The notes under the pieces were generated by a model that was not told the DNA's origin, made no database searches, and saw nothing but the letters and a program-made list of their open reading frames with translations. DNA of 46,445 nucleotides. Source: Aquificaceae bacterium. GTDB taxonomy: Bacteria > Aquificota > Aquificia > Aquificales > Aquificaceae. The position numbers and the translations under genes were made by a program. This document shows positions 23,696 to 31,013 of this stretch, piece by piece. Position 1 is the stretch's first letter, and each line of letters starts with the position of its first letter. Location of the stretch: assembly GCA_027014155.1 (NCBI GenBank), contig JALWEG010000019.1, positions 1 to 46,445 of the forward strand. Reading direction: 5' to 3'.

Positions 23696-24285
23696 ATCAC
23701 TCTCCTCTCAAGGCTTTTTCTGACCTGATATACCCTGTAAAGGGCCGTGGAGAGGGCACCTAAGGTTATTATAAGTAGAGCTAAAGGAATGTATTGAGTG
23801 ATTATACCTAAGAGCAGGACTATCCACCTTTCGGTTCTCTCAAAGGCACCTCCGAGTCCGTAAACTCCCAAGGCCTCGGCTCTGGCACGGGTGTAGCTGA
23901 CCATGTAGGAGCTAATCAAGGCCAGAAAGGACAGGAGAACACCCTCCAGCTGTTGATACTCCACGTATAAGGCTCCGAGCGCTACGAAGGGTGCCGCATC
24001 GGAGAGTCTATCAACGGTGGAATCTATAAAGGCGCCGAAGTCCGAGGTTATGCCCCTCTTTCTGGCCAAAGCTCCGTCCACCGCGTCCAGCAGTGCCCCC
24101 GCACCCAAAACCAGGAAGGCGAGAGCGTAGTCCTCCATATACAGAAGGACGGAACCTACCAGCACGAGGGAAAATCCACCGAAGGTTATGGAATTGGGAC
24201 TTACGCCCCTCTTGGAGAGAAGCTCCACTACCGGAGATAGACCCCTCTCAAATACAGGCTTGACCTCTCTGGTGATAAAACTCAT
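23692..24285 (-). CDS. CDP-alcohol phosphatidyltransferase, second type
   Basis: A 197-residue integral membrane enzyme. The catalytic motif is in LLDAVDGALARKRG and FGAFIDSTVDR (D-x2-DG-x2-AR-x8-G-x3-D-x3-D). The N-terminus (ISFITREVKPVFERGLSP, then KRGVSPNSITFGG) resembles archaetidylinositol-phosphate synthase-like and PIS-like members rather than PgsA, so a different acceptor (inositol phosphate or other) is likely; the exact substrate cannot be read. It lies 17 bp after the permease stop and probably starts the ebfC-recR operon or belongs to a longer one. Confidence 0.85.
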   Translation of the reverse strand: MSFITREVKPVFERGLSPVVELLSKRGVSPNSITFGGFSLVLVGSVLLYMEDYALAFLVLGAGALLDAVDGALARKRGITSDFGAFIDSTVDRLSDAAPFVALGALYVEYQQLEGVLLSFLALISSYMVSYTRARAEALGVYGLGGAFERTERWIVLLLGIITQYIPLALLIITLGALSTALYRVYQVRKSLERRVM

Positions 24286-24302
24286 TTACAACTAATATCC
24301 TA

Positions 24303-25574
24303 TCACACCCCCGCACTCCTGAATATGTCTACGGGGTTTAGCCTCGCCGCCCTCCACGCCGGATATATGGAAGCACTCAGGGACATCAGGGTGGCAAATA
24401 GGAAGGCCAAAAGGTAGTAGAGGTTAGACCTGTCAAGTATGAAGCCCTTGGCCCTTAGTATGCCTTCTAAGTCTAACTCTAAGTTGGCTAAATACTCTTG
24501 AGCTAAGAACGCCCCCACCGCACCCAGCAGGCTTCCCAAGATGCCCACCACCAGGCCCTGGAGCAGAAACACTAAGGTTATGTCCCTTTCCGAGAAGCCT
24601 ATCGCTTTGAGTATGGCTATGTCCCTCTTCTTTTCCAGAACCGTCATCATGAGTATGTTGAATATGCCGAAGGCGGATACCAGAAGGATAGCGCCCACCA
24701 CCAGGAAGGTTATGATTCTCTGAATCTTAAAGAGTTGAAGGAAGTTGCTGTAAGCTTCCTGCCAGCTCTGGGCTCTGTATCCCGTCTCCCTCTCCACAGC
24801 TCTTGCCACCTTTACGGCGTCGTTCACGTCCCTCAACCTGAAGACGAGCTCGTTAACCCCGTCCGGTGTATCGGTCAACCTCTGCATGGCCTTTATGTGC
24901 ACGTAGGCTCTGCTCTGGTCTATGGTGGTAATGTTGGAGTTAAAGAAGTCCACCACCTCAAAGACCTCGGCCACGCCTTTAGAGCTGACCAGAATTACCT
25001 TCTGTCCTCTCCTCTTCACGCCCAGGTCTCTGGCCACCAGCTTGCCCAAGATTATCCCCCTCCTGTTCTCCTTCAGCCTCCTGATACCCTCCCTCTCCAC
25101 ATACCTTCCTATGCTGGTGGCTTTCGCCTCCAGTTCCGGCTCAATCCCGAAGAGCTTCACCGTCTTTTCCCTGCTTCCGAACCTCAAAATCGCGCTTCCG
25201 TTCAGGTGGGGAGACACTCCGAGGATTCCGTATCTTCCCGTAAACCTCTGGATAATTTCCCTATAATCCCTTATGGTTTCCCTTATCTCCTTAGGTTTTG
25301 AGCCCAAAACCTCAATGACCGCATCTTTGTAGATTCCTCTAAGAACCCTGCCTTCGTCGTAAACCTCCCTGGGCTTTAGGGACACGTGGGCGTCAAGGTC
25401 TATCACCTGCTTAACGAAGTGCTTCTGGAACCCCAGCATCAGCGAACTCATGACCACGAAGGCGGCCACGCCGATGGAGACCCCCAGCACGGATACCGAG
25501 CTTTGGCGCTTCCTCTCAAGTAAAAACTTTAGGCTGACAAAGAACACGTGGAACATGACTAATAGACTACGCAC
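24303..25574 (-). CDS. ABC transporter permease, FtsX/MacB/LolC type
   Basis: A 423-residue inner-membrane protein: TM1 (~22-45, SVLGVSIGVAAFVVMSSLMLGF), a ~220-residue periplasmic domain, and three C-terminal TM segments with the FtsX-family signature VLEKKRDIAILKAIGFSERD (~310-330) and YPAWRAARLNPVDIFR. No ATPase domain is fused and none is encoded next door. GTG 25574 (AGGAAG upstream, inside the hlyD-like gene) and ATG 25556 are both possible starts. With the upstream membrane-fusion gene it makes a DevBC/MacAB-like or LolCE-like export unit. Confidence 0.9.
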   Translation of the reverse strand: MRSLLVMFHVFFVSLKFLLERKRQSSVSVLGVSIGVAAFVVMSSLMLGFQKHFVKQVIDLDAHVSLKPREVYDEGRVLRGIYKDAVIEVLGSKPKEIRETIRDYREIIQRFTGRYGILGVSPHLNGSAILRFGSREKTVKLFGIEPELEAKATSIGRYVEREGIRRLKENRRGIILGKLVARDLGVKRRGQKVILVSSKGVAEVFEVVDFFNSNITTIDQSRAYVHIKAMQRLTDTPDGVNELVFRLRDVNDAVKVARAVERETGYRAQSWQEAYSNFLQLFKIQRIITFLVVGAILLVSAFGIFNILMMTVLEKKRDIAILKAIGFSERDITLVFLLQGLVVGILGSLLGAVGAFLAQEYLANLELDLEGILRAKGFILDRSNLYYLLAFLFATLMSLSASIYPAWRAARLNPVDIFRSAGV

Positions 25575-26662
25575 CTGCTTCCTGCGGGAACGCTATCCTC
25601 TATCCGGGCAAGCTCCCCTTTGACTTCAAGCACTTTGACCTTCTTCATCTTTCCATCTACCTCTACCAGGACGGTGTTCCCCTTTACAGCCTCCGATGGC
25701 ACGAACTTGGCTCTGTAGCGGGAAACCACCACGTTGCCCTCCACGAGGGAATCCACCGCAAGCTCCTTTGGCAAATCTACCTTTACATCCACCTCAAAGC
25801 TCCTCTTGCTTATCTCGCTTTGGGGAGATACGGACACCACTCTACCCACAAAGGCTCTGTCTGGATAGGCGTCGGAGCGAATCACGACCTCCTGACCTAT
25901 CTTAATCAGTGGAAAGAACTCCTCATCTACACTGAGAACCACCTTCCTCTCTCGGGAAGCCAGCGAAAACATCAGGTTGCCGCCTCCCATAACGTTTACG
26001 TAATCGCCTTCTTGGATAAAACTCTTCAGAAGGATGCCGTCCATCGGACTGCGAACCTCGTACTTTTTTAACTCCTCCTTTAGAGCCTTGTGTTCCTCCT
26101 CAAGAGCCTCCAGTTCCTTCTTTGTCCTCAGTAAGGTATCACTCAGCCTTGCACGGGAAGCTTCCAATTCCCTAAGAGCTATCTCCCGCGCACGCCGGGC
26201 TTCCTCAAGGACCTCCTTAGGTATCACTCCCTTGGCGAAAAGCTCCTCCCTACGTGCAAGCCTACTCTCCGCCGTCTTCAGGTTCGCCTGCGCCGCTCTA
26301 ACCTTGGCCTTGAGAGATTTCAGAAGGCCCGACTCGGGCTCAAGACGCTCTCTCAGAACCTCTATCCTCTTTTTCAGAGCTTCCAGCTTAAAGGAGAGTC
26401 CTCCGTCGTCTATGCGGGCTAAGAGCTGTCCCTTACTCACCCTTTCCCCTTCCCGTGCATAGACCCCACTCACGTAGCCGGAGACGGAAGCCCTAAGAAG
26501 CACCTGCCTCTCACCCCTGACCCTACCGGAGCCGTAAACGGCCTTTACCACCTGCCTCTCAATCACGCGGCACTCTTTGAGCCTTTCAGAGCTTTTTACG
26601 TTTAAAAGAAAATAAACGACGGCTAACGCCGTCGTGAGGAGTATAAAAAGAAGGTATCTCAT
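25559..26662 (-). CDS. HlyD-type membrane-fusion (periplasmic adaptor) protein
   Basis: A 367-residue adaptor. Seen: N-terminal anchor (LLFILLTTALAVVYFLL, 4-20), a biotinyl-lipoyl half (SGYVSGVYAREGERVSKGQL), a long coiled-coil hairpin (~85-200, charged heptads), the second half (VRSPMDGILLKSFIQEGDYV) and a C-terminal beta-barrel (VVSVSPQSEISKRSFEVDV). It is coupled to the permease gene by a 16-bp overlap and to mtaB upstream by 4 bp. The substrate is unknown; DevB, MacA and YknX are the closest functional models. Confidence 0.9.
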   Translation of the reverse strand: MRYLLFILLTTALAVVYFLLNVKSSERLKECRVIERQVVKAVYGSGRVRGERQVLLRASVSGYVSGVYAREGERVSKGQLLARIDDGGLSFKLEALKKRIEVLRERLEPESGLLKSLKAKVRAAQANLKTAESRLARREELFAKGVIPKEVLEEARRAREIALRELEASRARLSDTLLRTKKELEALEEEHKALKEELKKYEVRSPMDGILLKSFIQEGDYVNVMGGGNLMFSLASRERKVVLSVDEEFFPLIKIGQEVVIRSDAYPDRAFVGRVVSVSPQSEISKRSFEVDVKVDLPKELAVDSLVEGNVVVSRYRAKFVPSEAVKGNTVLVEVDGKMKKVKVLEVKGELARIEDSVPAGSRCVVY

Positions 26663-27900
26663 ACCACAACTCTTACCAAGTCCCCTACTTCGCTAAAGCC
26701 CTCCTTCCTCAGGTCTATGTAGTTCTCCGTCAGGAGCCTATTCCTCTCTACCACTATGGCTCTCAGCTCTCTGCCCCTGTTCTTGCGCAGGAACTCCTCC
26801 CTCTTTAGAGCGTCCAGTTCCCTCATGAGCTTGACCCTTTCCTTCTTAGTCCCTTCGCCCACCTTGCCCTCCATCTTCACCGCCTTTGTGAAAGCTCTCT
26901 CCGAGTAAGGAAACACGTGCAGGTAGGCAAAGGGCAGCTCTTTGACAAATCGGTAGCTCTCTTCAAACTCTCCCTCTCCTTCCGTCGGAAAGCCTACGAT
27001 TATGTCCGTGCCCACGGCAGAGAGGGGCCTCTTGGAAATTATGAACTCCACCACCCTCTCGTACTCGCTTTTTGTGTATCCCCTCTCCATCAGGGAGAGT
27101 ATCCTGTCCGAGCCGCTTTGCAGGGACAGGTGGAAGTGGGGAGCTATCCTCTCCTCTGAGACGATGAGATTTAAGATGTTCTCGTCCAATTCTTTTATGT
27201 GCATGGAGGACAGCCTAAACAGCTCTATACCCTTTACCTTTAGAAGCTCCCTAAGAAGTTCGTAAAGGGAGCCTCCCCAATCCCACCCGTACTGGGAGAG
27301 CTGTGTGCCCGACAGGACTACCTCTTTAAAGCCCAGCTCGGCCAGCCTTCTGACCTGCTCCAGAACCTTCTCTACGGGCACGCTCCTGACCTTACCCCGA
27401 GCGTAGGGGATAACGCAAAAGGTGCAGAATTTGTTGCAACCCTCCTGAACCTTGAGAAAGGGCCTTGAGTTCTCAAAGTACAGAACGAGGTCAAAACCCT
27501 TTAATTCCTTTTCCCTGAATATCTCCCCCACCACGGAGCGTTTTTTTCTCTGTTCAAGGAACTCCTCCACTATCTTGAGAACTTCCCTTTTGTGGGTGTT
27601 GCCCACCACCAGGTCCACCTCTTTGAGCTTTGAAAGCTCCCGGGGATTGACCTGAGCGTAGCAGCCCGTGGCCACCACCACCGCCTCGGGATTTCGCCGC
27701 CGAGCCCGGTATATGGCCTGTCTTGAGGCTCTGTCCCCTCCGGCCGTAACGCTGCAGGTGTTTATTACGTAAACGTCCGCTCTATCCTCAAAGGACACCT
27801 TGGCGTATCCTTTTTTGAGGAACTCTTCGGCCATCAGGTATGTATCAAACTGGTTCATTCTACAGCCCAAGGTTTGAAAGGCCACCCGTAGCTTCGGCAT
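26659..27900 (-). CDS. mtaB: tRNA t6A37 methylthiotransferase
   Basis: A 413-residue radical-SAM enzyme that makes ms2t6A37 in ANN-decoding tRNAs. Seen: the N-terminal MTTase domain with three cluster Cys (LGCRMNQFDT, INTCSVT, ATGCYAQV), the radical SAM CxxxCxxC in EGCNKFCTFCVIPYARG (~150-166) and a C-terminal TRAM-like region (ELRAIVVERNRLLTENYIDL). The absence of RimO/MiaB-specific features and the LGCRMNQFDT start favour MtaB. The promoter is the perfect TATAAT at 27912-27907, 6 nt before the ATG, with no Shine-Dalgarno: a leaderless mRNA. Confidence 0.93.
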   Translation of the reverse strand: MPKLRVAFQTLGCRMNQFDTYLMAEEFLKKGYAKVSFEDRADVYVINTCSVTAGGDRASRQAIYRARRRNPEAVVVATGCYAQVNPRELSKLKEVDLVVGNTHKREVLKIVEEFLEQRKKRSVVGEIFREKELKGFDLVLYFENSRPFLKVQEGCNKFCTFCVIPYARGKVRSVPVEKVLEQVRRLAELGFKEVVLSGTQLSQYGWDWGGSLYELLRELLKVKGIELFRLSSMHIKELDENILNLIVSEERIAPHFHLSLQSGSDRILSLMERGYTKSEYERVVEFIISKRPLSAVGTDIIVGFPTEGEGEFEESYRFVKELPFAYLHVFPYSERAFTKAVKMEGKVGEGTKKERVKLMRELDALKREEFLRKNRGRELRAIVVERNRLLTENYIDLRKEGFSEVGDLVRVVV

Positions 27901-27906
27901 GCTTCT

Positions 27907-27912
27907 ATTATA
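27907..27912 (-). promoter_or_regulatory. Consensus -10 box of mtaB, leaderless type
   Basis: TATAAT on the minus strand ends 6 nt before ATG 27900, which puts the expected transcription start on the A of the start codon. It drives mtaB, the membrane-fusion gene and the permease gene. Confidence 0.6.
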
Positions 27913-27915
27913 GGC

Positions 27916-28671
27916 TCACCAACTCGTGGTAAACCCGCTCTCAATGAGAAGAGCCAACCCGAGTGCCAGAACGCTGTAGGAGATAATCACCTTCAGCCTG
28001 CCCGCAGATACCCTCCTGGACAGGTAAAGCCCAGCCAGTATTCCCGAGGGCACCGCCAAGACCGAGCTCATCACGAGCCGCACGTCCATGTGCTCCATAC
28101 CCCCCTGCGTATAGTAGGAGAGCAGTCTGAAGATTATGTTGGAGGTAAAAAATAGCGTCAGCACGAACTTAAATTGGTGAACGTCCCTCAGGACCTGGTT
28201 CAGATAGACCACCGGCGGTGGACCTCCCATACCTACCAAGCCCGCAAACACTCCGGCTGTGAATCCGACACCGATGGTGGTGAGCTTCCTTTCGGAAAGC
28301 TTCAGGTTCACCATTATACCCTTCTGAACGAGCAAATCGTAAAGTCCCATCGCGAGTATGAAGGCTCCTATAATCGCTTTCAAACCCTCCTCGTGAAGCT
28401 TTAGAAGCAGGAAAGTTCCCAGAAATATGCCGGGCACAGAACCGAGTATGAGCTGAAGAACCAAGTCCCAGCGTGGCTTGACCAGCTTGAGCAAAAAGAG
28501 GGACATGAAGGATGTCCCTATAAGATTAACGAGGGCGGAGCTAACTATGACGACGTGGGGACTGTGCACGAGAGACAGCACGCCCACTATGAATATGCCG
28601 GCTCCGAAGCCGGTAAAGGCTTGAAAGAACCAGGCTGCGAAGAACACCAGAAAGTCTAACGCGAGGAACAC
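27916..28671 (-). CDS. TauE/SafE family sulfite/anion exporter
   Basis: A 251-residue membrane protein with about eight hydrophobic helices. Typical features: AWFFQAFTGFGAGIFIVG near the N-terminus and GFTAGVFAGLVGMGGPPPVV (~134-153), the GMGGPP motif of the family. Family members export sulfite, sulfonates or related anions; in a sulfur-oxidising Aquificaceae host sulfite is plausible, but that is inference. GTG 28671 directly follows the TAA of the upstream gene, so translation is probably coupled. Confidence 0.88.
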   Translation of the reverse strand: MFLALDFLVFFAAWFFQAFTGFGAGIFIVGVLSLVHSPHVVIVSSALVNLIGTSFMSLFLLKLVKPRWDLVLQLILGSVPGIFLGTFLLLKLHEEGLKAIIGAFILAMGLYDLLVQKGIMVNLKLSERKLTTIGVGFTAGVFAGLVGMGGPPPVVYLNQVLRDVHQFKFVLTLFFTSNIIFRLLSYYTQGGMEHMDVRLVMSSVLAVPSGILAGLYLSRRVSAGRLKVIISYSVLALGLALLIESGFTTSW

Positions 28672-29133
28672 TTAGGACTTTCCGAAGATAGACTTTATCT
28701 TCCTTATGAAACCTCCGAACTTCTTATTCCACATCAGCTTGAGTTTCTGCACCGTGTTAGAAATCTTCCCGCTCAAGCTTGATACCTTTCTCTTGTCCTG
28801 CAATCTGTTCTCGTACAGGAACTCTTTGAGGATATCGTTTATCCCCTCAAGAGTCTTTATGAACCTGAGCATCACCTCTTCGTTCTCCACATCCAGCTCG
28901 TTTAAGAACTGGTCTATGGTCTTGTCAACGCCGTCTAAAACGGAATCAAAGCAGCGGTTGGCATACTTCATATCCGTCGGATAGGAGGTTATAACCTCCA
29001 GCAGCTTGGCCTTGAGCTTGAGCTTGAAATCCACGAGGTTGTTCTCAAAAGGCTCGCTTCTATCTAATCCCTCAAAGAACTCTCTGACGATAATAATTAC
29101 TTTGTCCTCCATGCTGAGAACTCTATCTTCCAT
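28672..29133 (-). CDS. Hypothetical helical protein with basic amphipathic tail
   Basis: A 153-residue, almost entirely helical protein (MEDRVLSMEDKVIIIVREFFEGL start). The Cys in ANRCFDSV is isolated. The C-terminus KKFGGFIRKIKSIFGKS is a basic amphipathic helix that could touch membranes or nucleic acid. ATG 29133 is chosen because GGAGGT lies 7 nt upstream; the longer frame to 29403 is antisense to the aminotransferase. No family is recognised. It is probably co-transcribed with the TauE-like gene. Confidence 0.75.
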   Translation of the reverse strand: MEDRVLSMEDKVIIIVREFFEGLDRSEPFENNLVDFKLKLKAKLLEVITSYPTDMKYANRCFDSVLDGVDKTIDQFLNELDVENEEVMLRFIKTLEGINDILKEFLYENRLQDKRKVSSLSGKISNTVQKLKLMWNKKFGGFIRKIKSIFGKS

Positions 29134-29162
29134 TCCACAAACCTCCGGGAGAAAAACTAAAT

Positions 29163-29170
29163 TATAAAAT
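29163..29170 (+). promoter_or_regulatory. Putative -10 box of the aminotransferase gene, leaderless type
   Basis: TATAAAAT ends 11 nt before ATG 29182, with no Shine-Dalgarno between. Confidence 0.45.
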
Positions 29171-29181
29171 ATTCCCGAGTT

Positions 29182-30297
29182 ATGGACAGAGCCGATAGAC
29201 TGACCCCTTTCATCGTAATGGACATTCTCCGAGAGGCCAGCGCTCTGGAGGGAGTGATCCACATGGAAATAGGAGAACCCGACCTTGACCCTCCCCCTCA
29301 GGTTTTGGAAGAGCTTCAGAGGGCTATAAGGGACAGAAAGTACTTCTACACGCCGGCTCTGGGATTGCCCCAGCTGAGAGAGAAGGTGGCCGAGTTTTAC
29401 CACCGCAGATACGGCGTTGAGGTGAGTCCCGAGAGGGTAGTCATAACGACGGGGACCTCGGGAGCGTTCTTAACCGCCTACGCGGTTCTACTGAACGAGG
29501 GAGACAGTATTTTGCTCCCAGACCCCGCCTATCCCTGCTATAAGAACTTCGCCCATCTCTTGGACGTTAGGCCGCAGTTCGTAAAGGTGGACAAAGGGAC
29601 CAACTATCAGATAACACCGGAAATGCTTGCGGGAAGAGAGGGAGCGAAGGCTCTGCACGTGTCCTCTCCGGCCAACCCCACCGGAAGCCTTTACAATGGA
29701 GATAACCTCCGGGCGCTTATTGAGAAAGCTCAAGAGATGGGAATGTACTTCATATCCGATGAGATATACCACGGACTCGTTTACGAGGGCGAAGAGCACA
29801 CAGCTCTGGAATTTTCTGAGAACGCCATAGTTATAAACGGCTTCTCCAAATACTTCTGCATGCCCGGTTTCAGATTGGGCTGGTTGATACTCCCGCCCGA
29901 TTTGGTCAGAAAGGCCGAGGTGGTGATTCAAAACGTCTTTATCTCCGCTCCCACCCTCAGCCAGTACGCGGCGTTAGGAGCTTTTGATTACGGCTTTCTT
30001 AATAAGGTCAGGAGCATCTACGAGGAGAGGAGAAACTACCTTTACTCGGAACTCAAAGAGATGTTCCCCATAGACGCCCGGCCGCAGGGAGCCTTCTACA
30101 TCTGGGCCAACGTTCAGGAGTACGCGCAGGACTCCTACGAGTTCTGCAGGAAGGTGCTCAAAGGGGCAAGGGTGGCCATAACGCCGGGGATAGACTTTGG
30201 CAAGAACAACACCCAGAAGTACGTTCGCTTTTCCTATACCAAGGATATGGCTCAGCTCAGAGAGGGAGTAAAAAGGCTCAAGAGCTTCTTGCTATGA
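29182..30297 (+). CDS. Class I/II PLP-dependent aminotransferase
   Basis: A 371-residue fold-type I aminotransferase. Seen: GEPDLDPPPQVL, TTGTSGAFLTAY, SPANPTG (the Asn that contacts PLP), ISDEIYHGLVY with the PLP Asp/Tyr pair, the Schiff-base Lys in INGFSKYFCMPGFRLGW (~215-231) and a C-terminal VRFSYTK with the carboxylate-binding Arg. This subgroup covers aspartate, aromatic and alanine aminotransferases; the exact amino acid cannot be assigned. The 3' end overlaps the next gene by 4 bp (ATGA). Confidence 0.92.
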   Translation: MDRADRLTPFIVMDILREASALEGVIHMEIGEPDLDPPPQVLEELQRAIRDRKYFYTPALGLPQLREKVAEFYHRRYGVEVSPERVVITTGTSGAFLTAYAVLLNEGDSILLPDPAYPCYKNFAHLLDVRPQFVKVDKGTNYQITPEMLAGREGAKALHVSSPANPTGSLYNGDNLRALIEKAQEMGMYFISDEIYHGLVYEGEEHTALEFSENAIVINGFSKYFCMPGFRLGWLILPPDLVRKAEVVIQNVFISAPTLSQYAALGAFDYGFLNKVRSIYEERRNYLYSELKEMFPIDARPQGAFYIWANVQEYAQDSYEFCRKVLKGARVAITPGIDFGKNNTQKYVRFSYTKDMAQLREGVKRLKSFLL

Positions 30298-30965
30298 GGA
30301 TAGCCGTCAGCGCCTGCCTGATAGCGCACCCTTACAGATACAACGCCCAGGACGTATCCTCCGACAGAGTTAAGGTGCTGGGAAAGGACTTTGAGCTGGT
30401 CGCCTTCTGTCCAGAGGTGTGGGCTGGCATGGGCGTTCCCAGAGAGCCCATCAGGTTCGTCAAAAGCGGCACGGGAGCCTACCTTCTGCGCAGTTCGGAC
30501 GGCAGAGCCCTTTACGGGAGGATAAAGAGAGTAGTTCTGGAGTTTCTCAAGAGGAACCCCGACATAAAGGTGTTCATACTCAAGTCCAAATCGCCCAGCT
30601 GCGGGATAGGCAGCGCCAAGGTTTATGAGCACCTAAAGGAGGAGGCGTTTTCCGGTAGGACCTACGGTGTTCTTCCCCGTGAGCTGAAAAGGAGGAACGT
30701 CCTGATGGTGGAAGAGGATTCTGTTGCCGACCCCGATTTTATAGAAGCTTTGTATGCTCTTAAGGAGTTCTACACCCGCAAAGATGCAGCCTCCTTCCAC
30801 AGAGACTTTCGCCGGTTCCTGATGAAGGTATCTCCATACGTGTGCTCTAAGTTGGCCAACCTCACTTCAAGACCTAACGATTACGAGAAGCTCCTGATTC
30901 TCCTGCTCAAAAGGTGGATACGCCTGAGAAGGCTTCAAAAAGGTGAAGATAAACATAGAAAGTAA
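30294..30965 (+). CDS. DUF523 (TudS-like) protein with C-terminal extension
   Basis: A 223-residue protein. Residues 1-145 match DUF523, whose studied member TudS is a [4Fe-4S] 2-thiouracil desulfidase: SACLIAHPYRYN (6-17), FCPEVWAGMGVPREP (~40-54) and KSKSPSCGIGSAKVY (~99-113). The three presumed cluster cysteines are present, but the usual CRYDG is YRYNA, losing its Cys. The ~75-residue C-terminal basic helical extension (FHRDFRRFLMKVSPYV) is unassigned. Coupled to the aminotransferase by ATGA overlap. Confidence 0.85.
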   Translation: MRIAVSACLIAHPYRYNAQDVSSDRVKVLGKDFELVAFCPEVWAGMGVPREPIRFVKSGTGAYLLRSSDGRALYGRIKRVVLEFLKRNPDIKVFILKSKSPSCGIGSAKVYEHLKEEAFSGRTYGVLPRELKRRNVLMVEEDSVADPDFIEALYALKEFYTRKDAASFHRDFRRFLMKVSPYVCSKLANLTSRPNDYEKLLILLLKRWIRLRRLQKGEDKHRK

Positions 30966-31013
30966 GCACACCTTTGCACTAAAATTAAGCAAATCCCTAA
31001 GGGAGGAGAAATT

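Noticed and set aside
29134-29403. N-terminal extension of the minus-strand hypothetical gene
   Set aside because: It is antisense to the aminotransferase start, whereas ATG 29133 has a good GGAGGT at the right distance.
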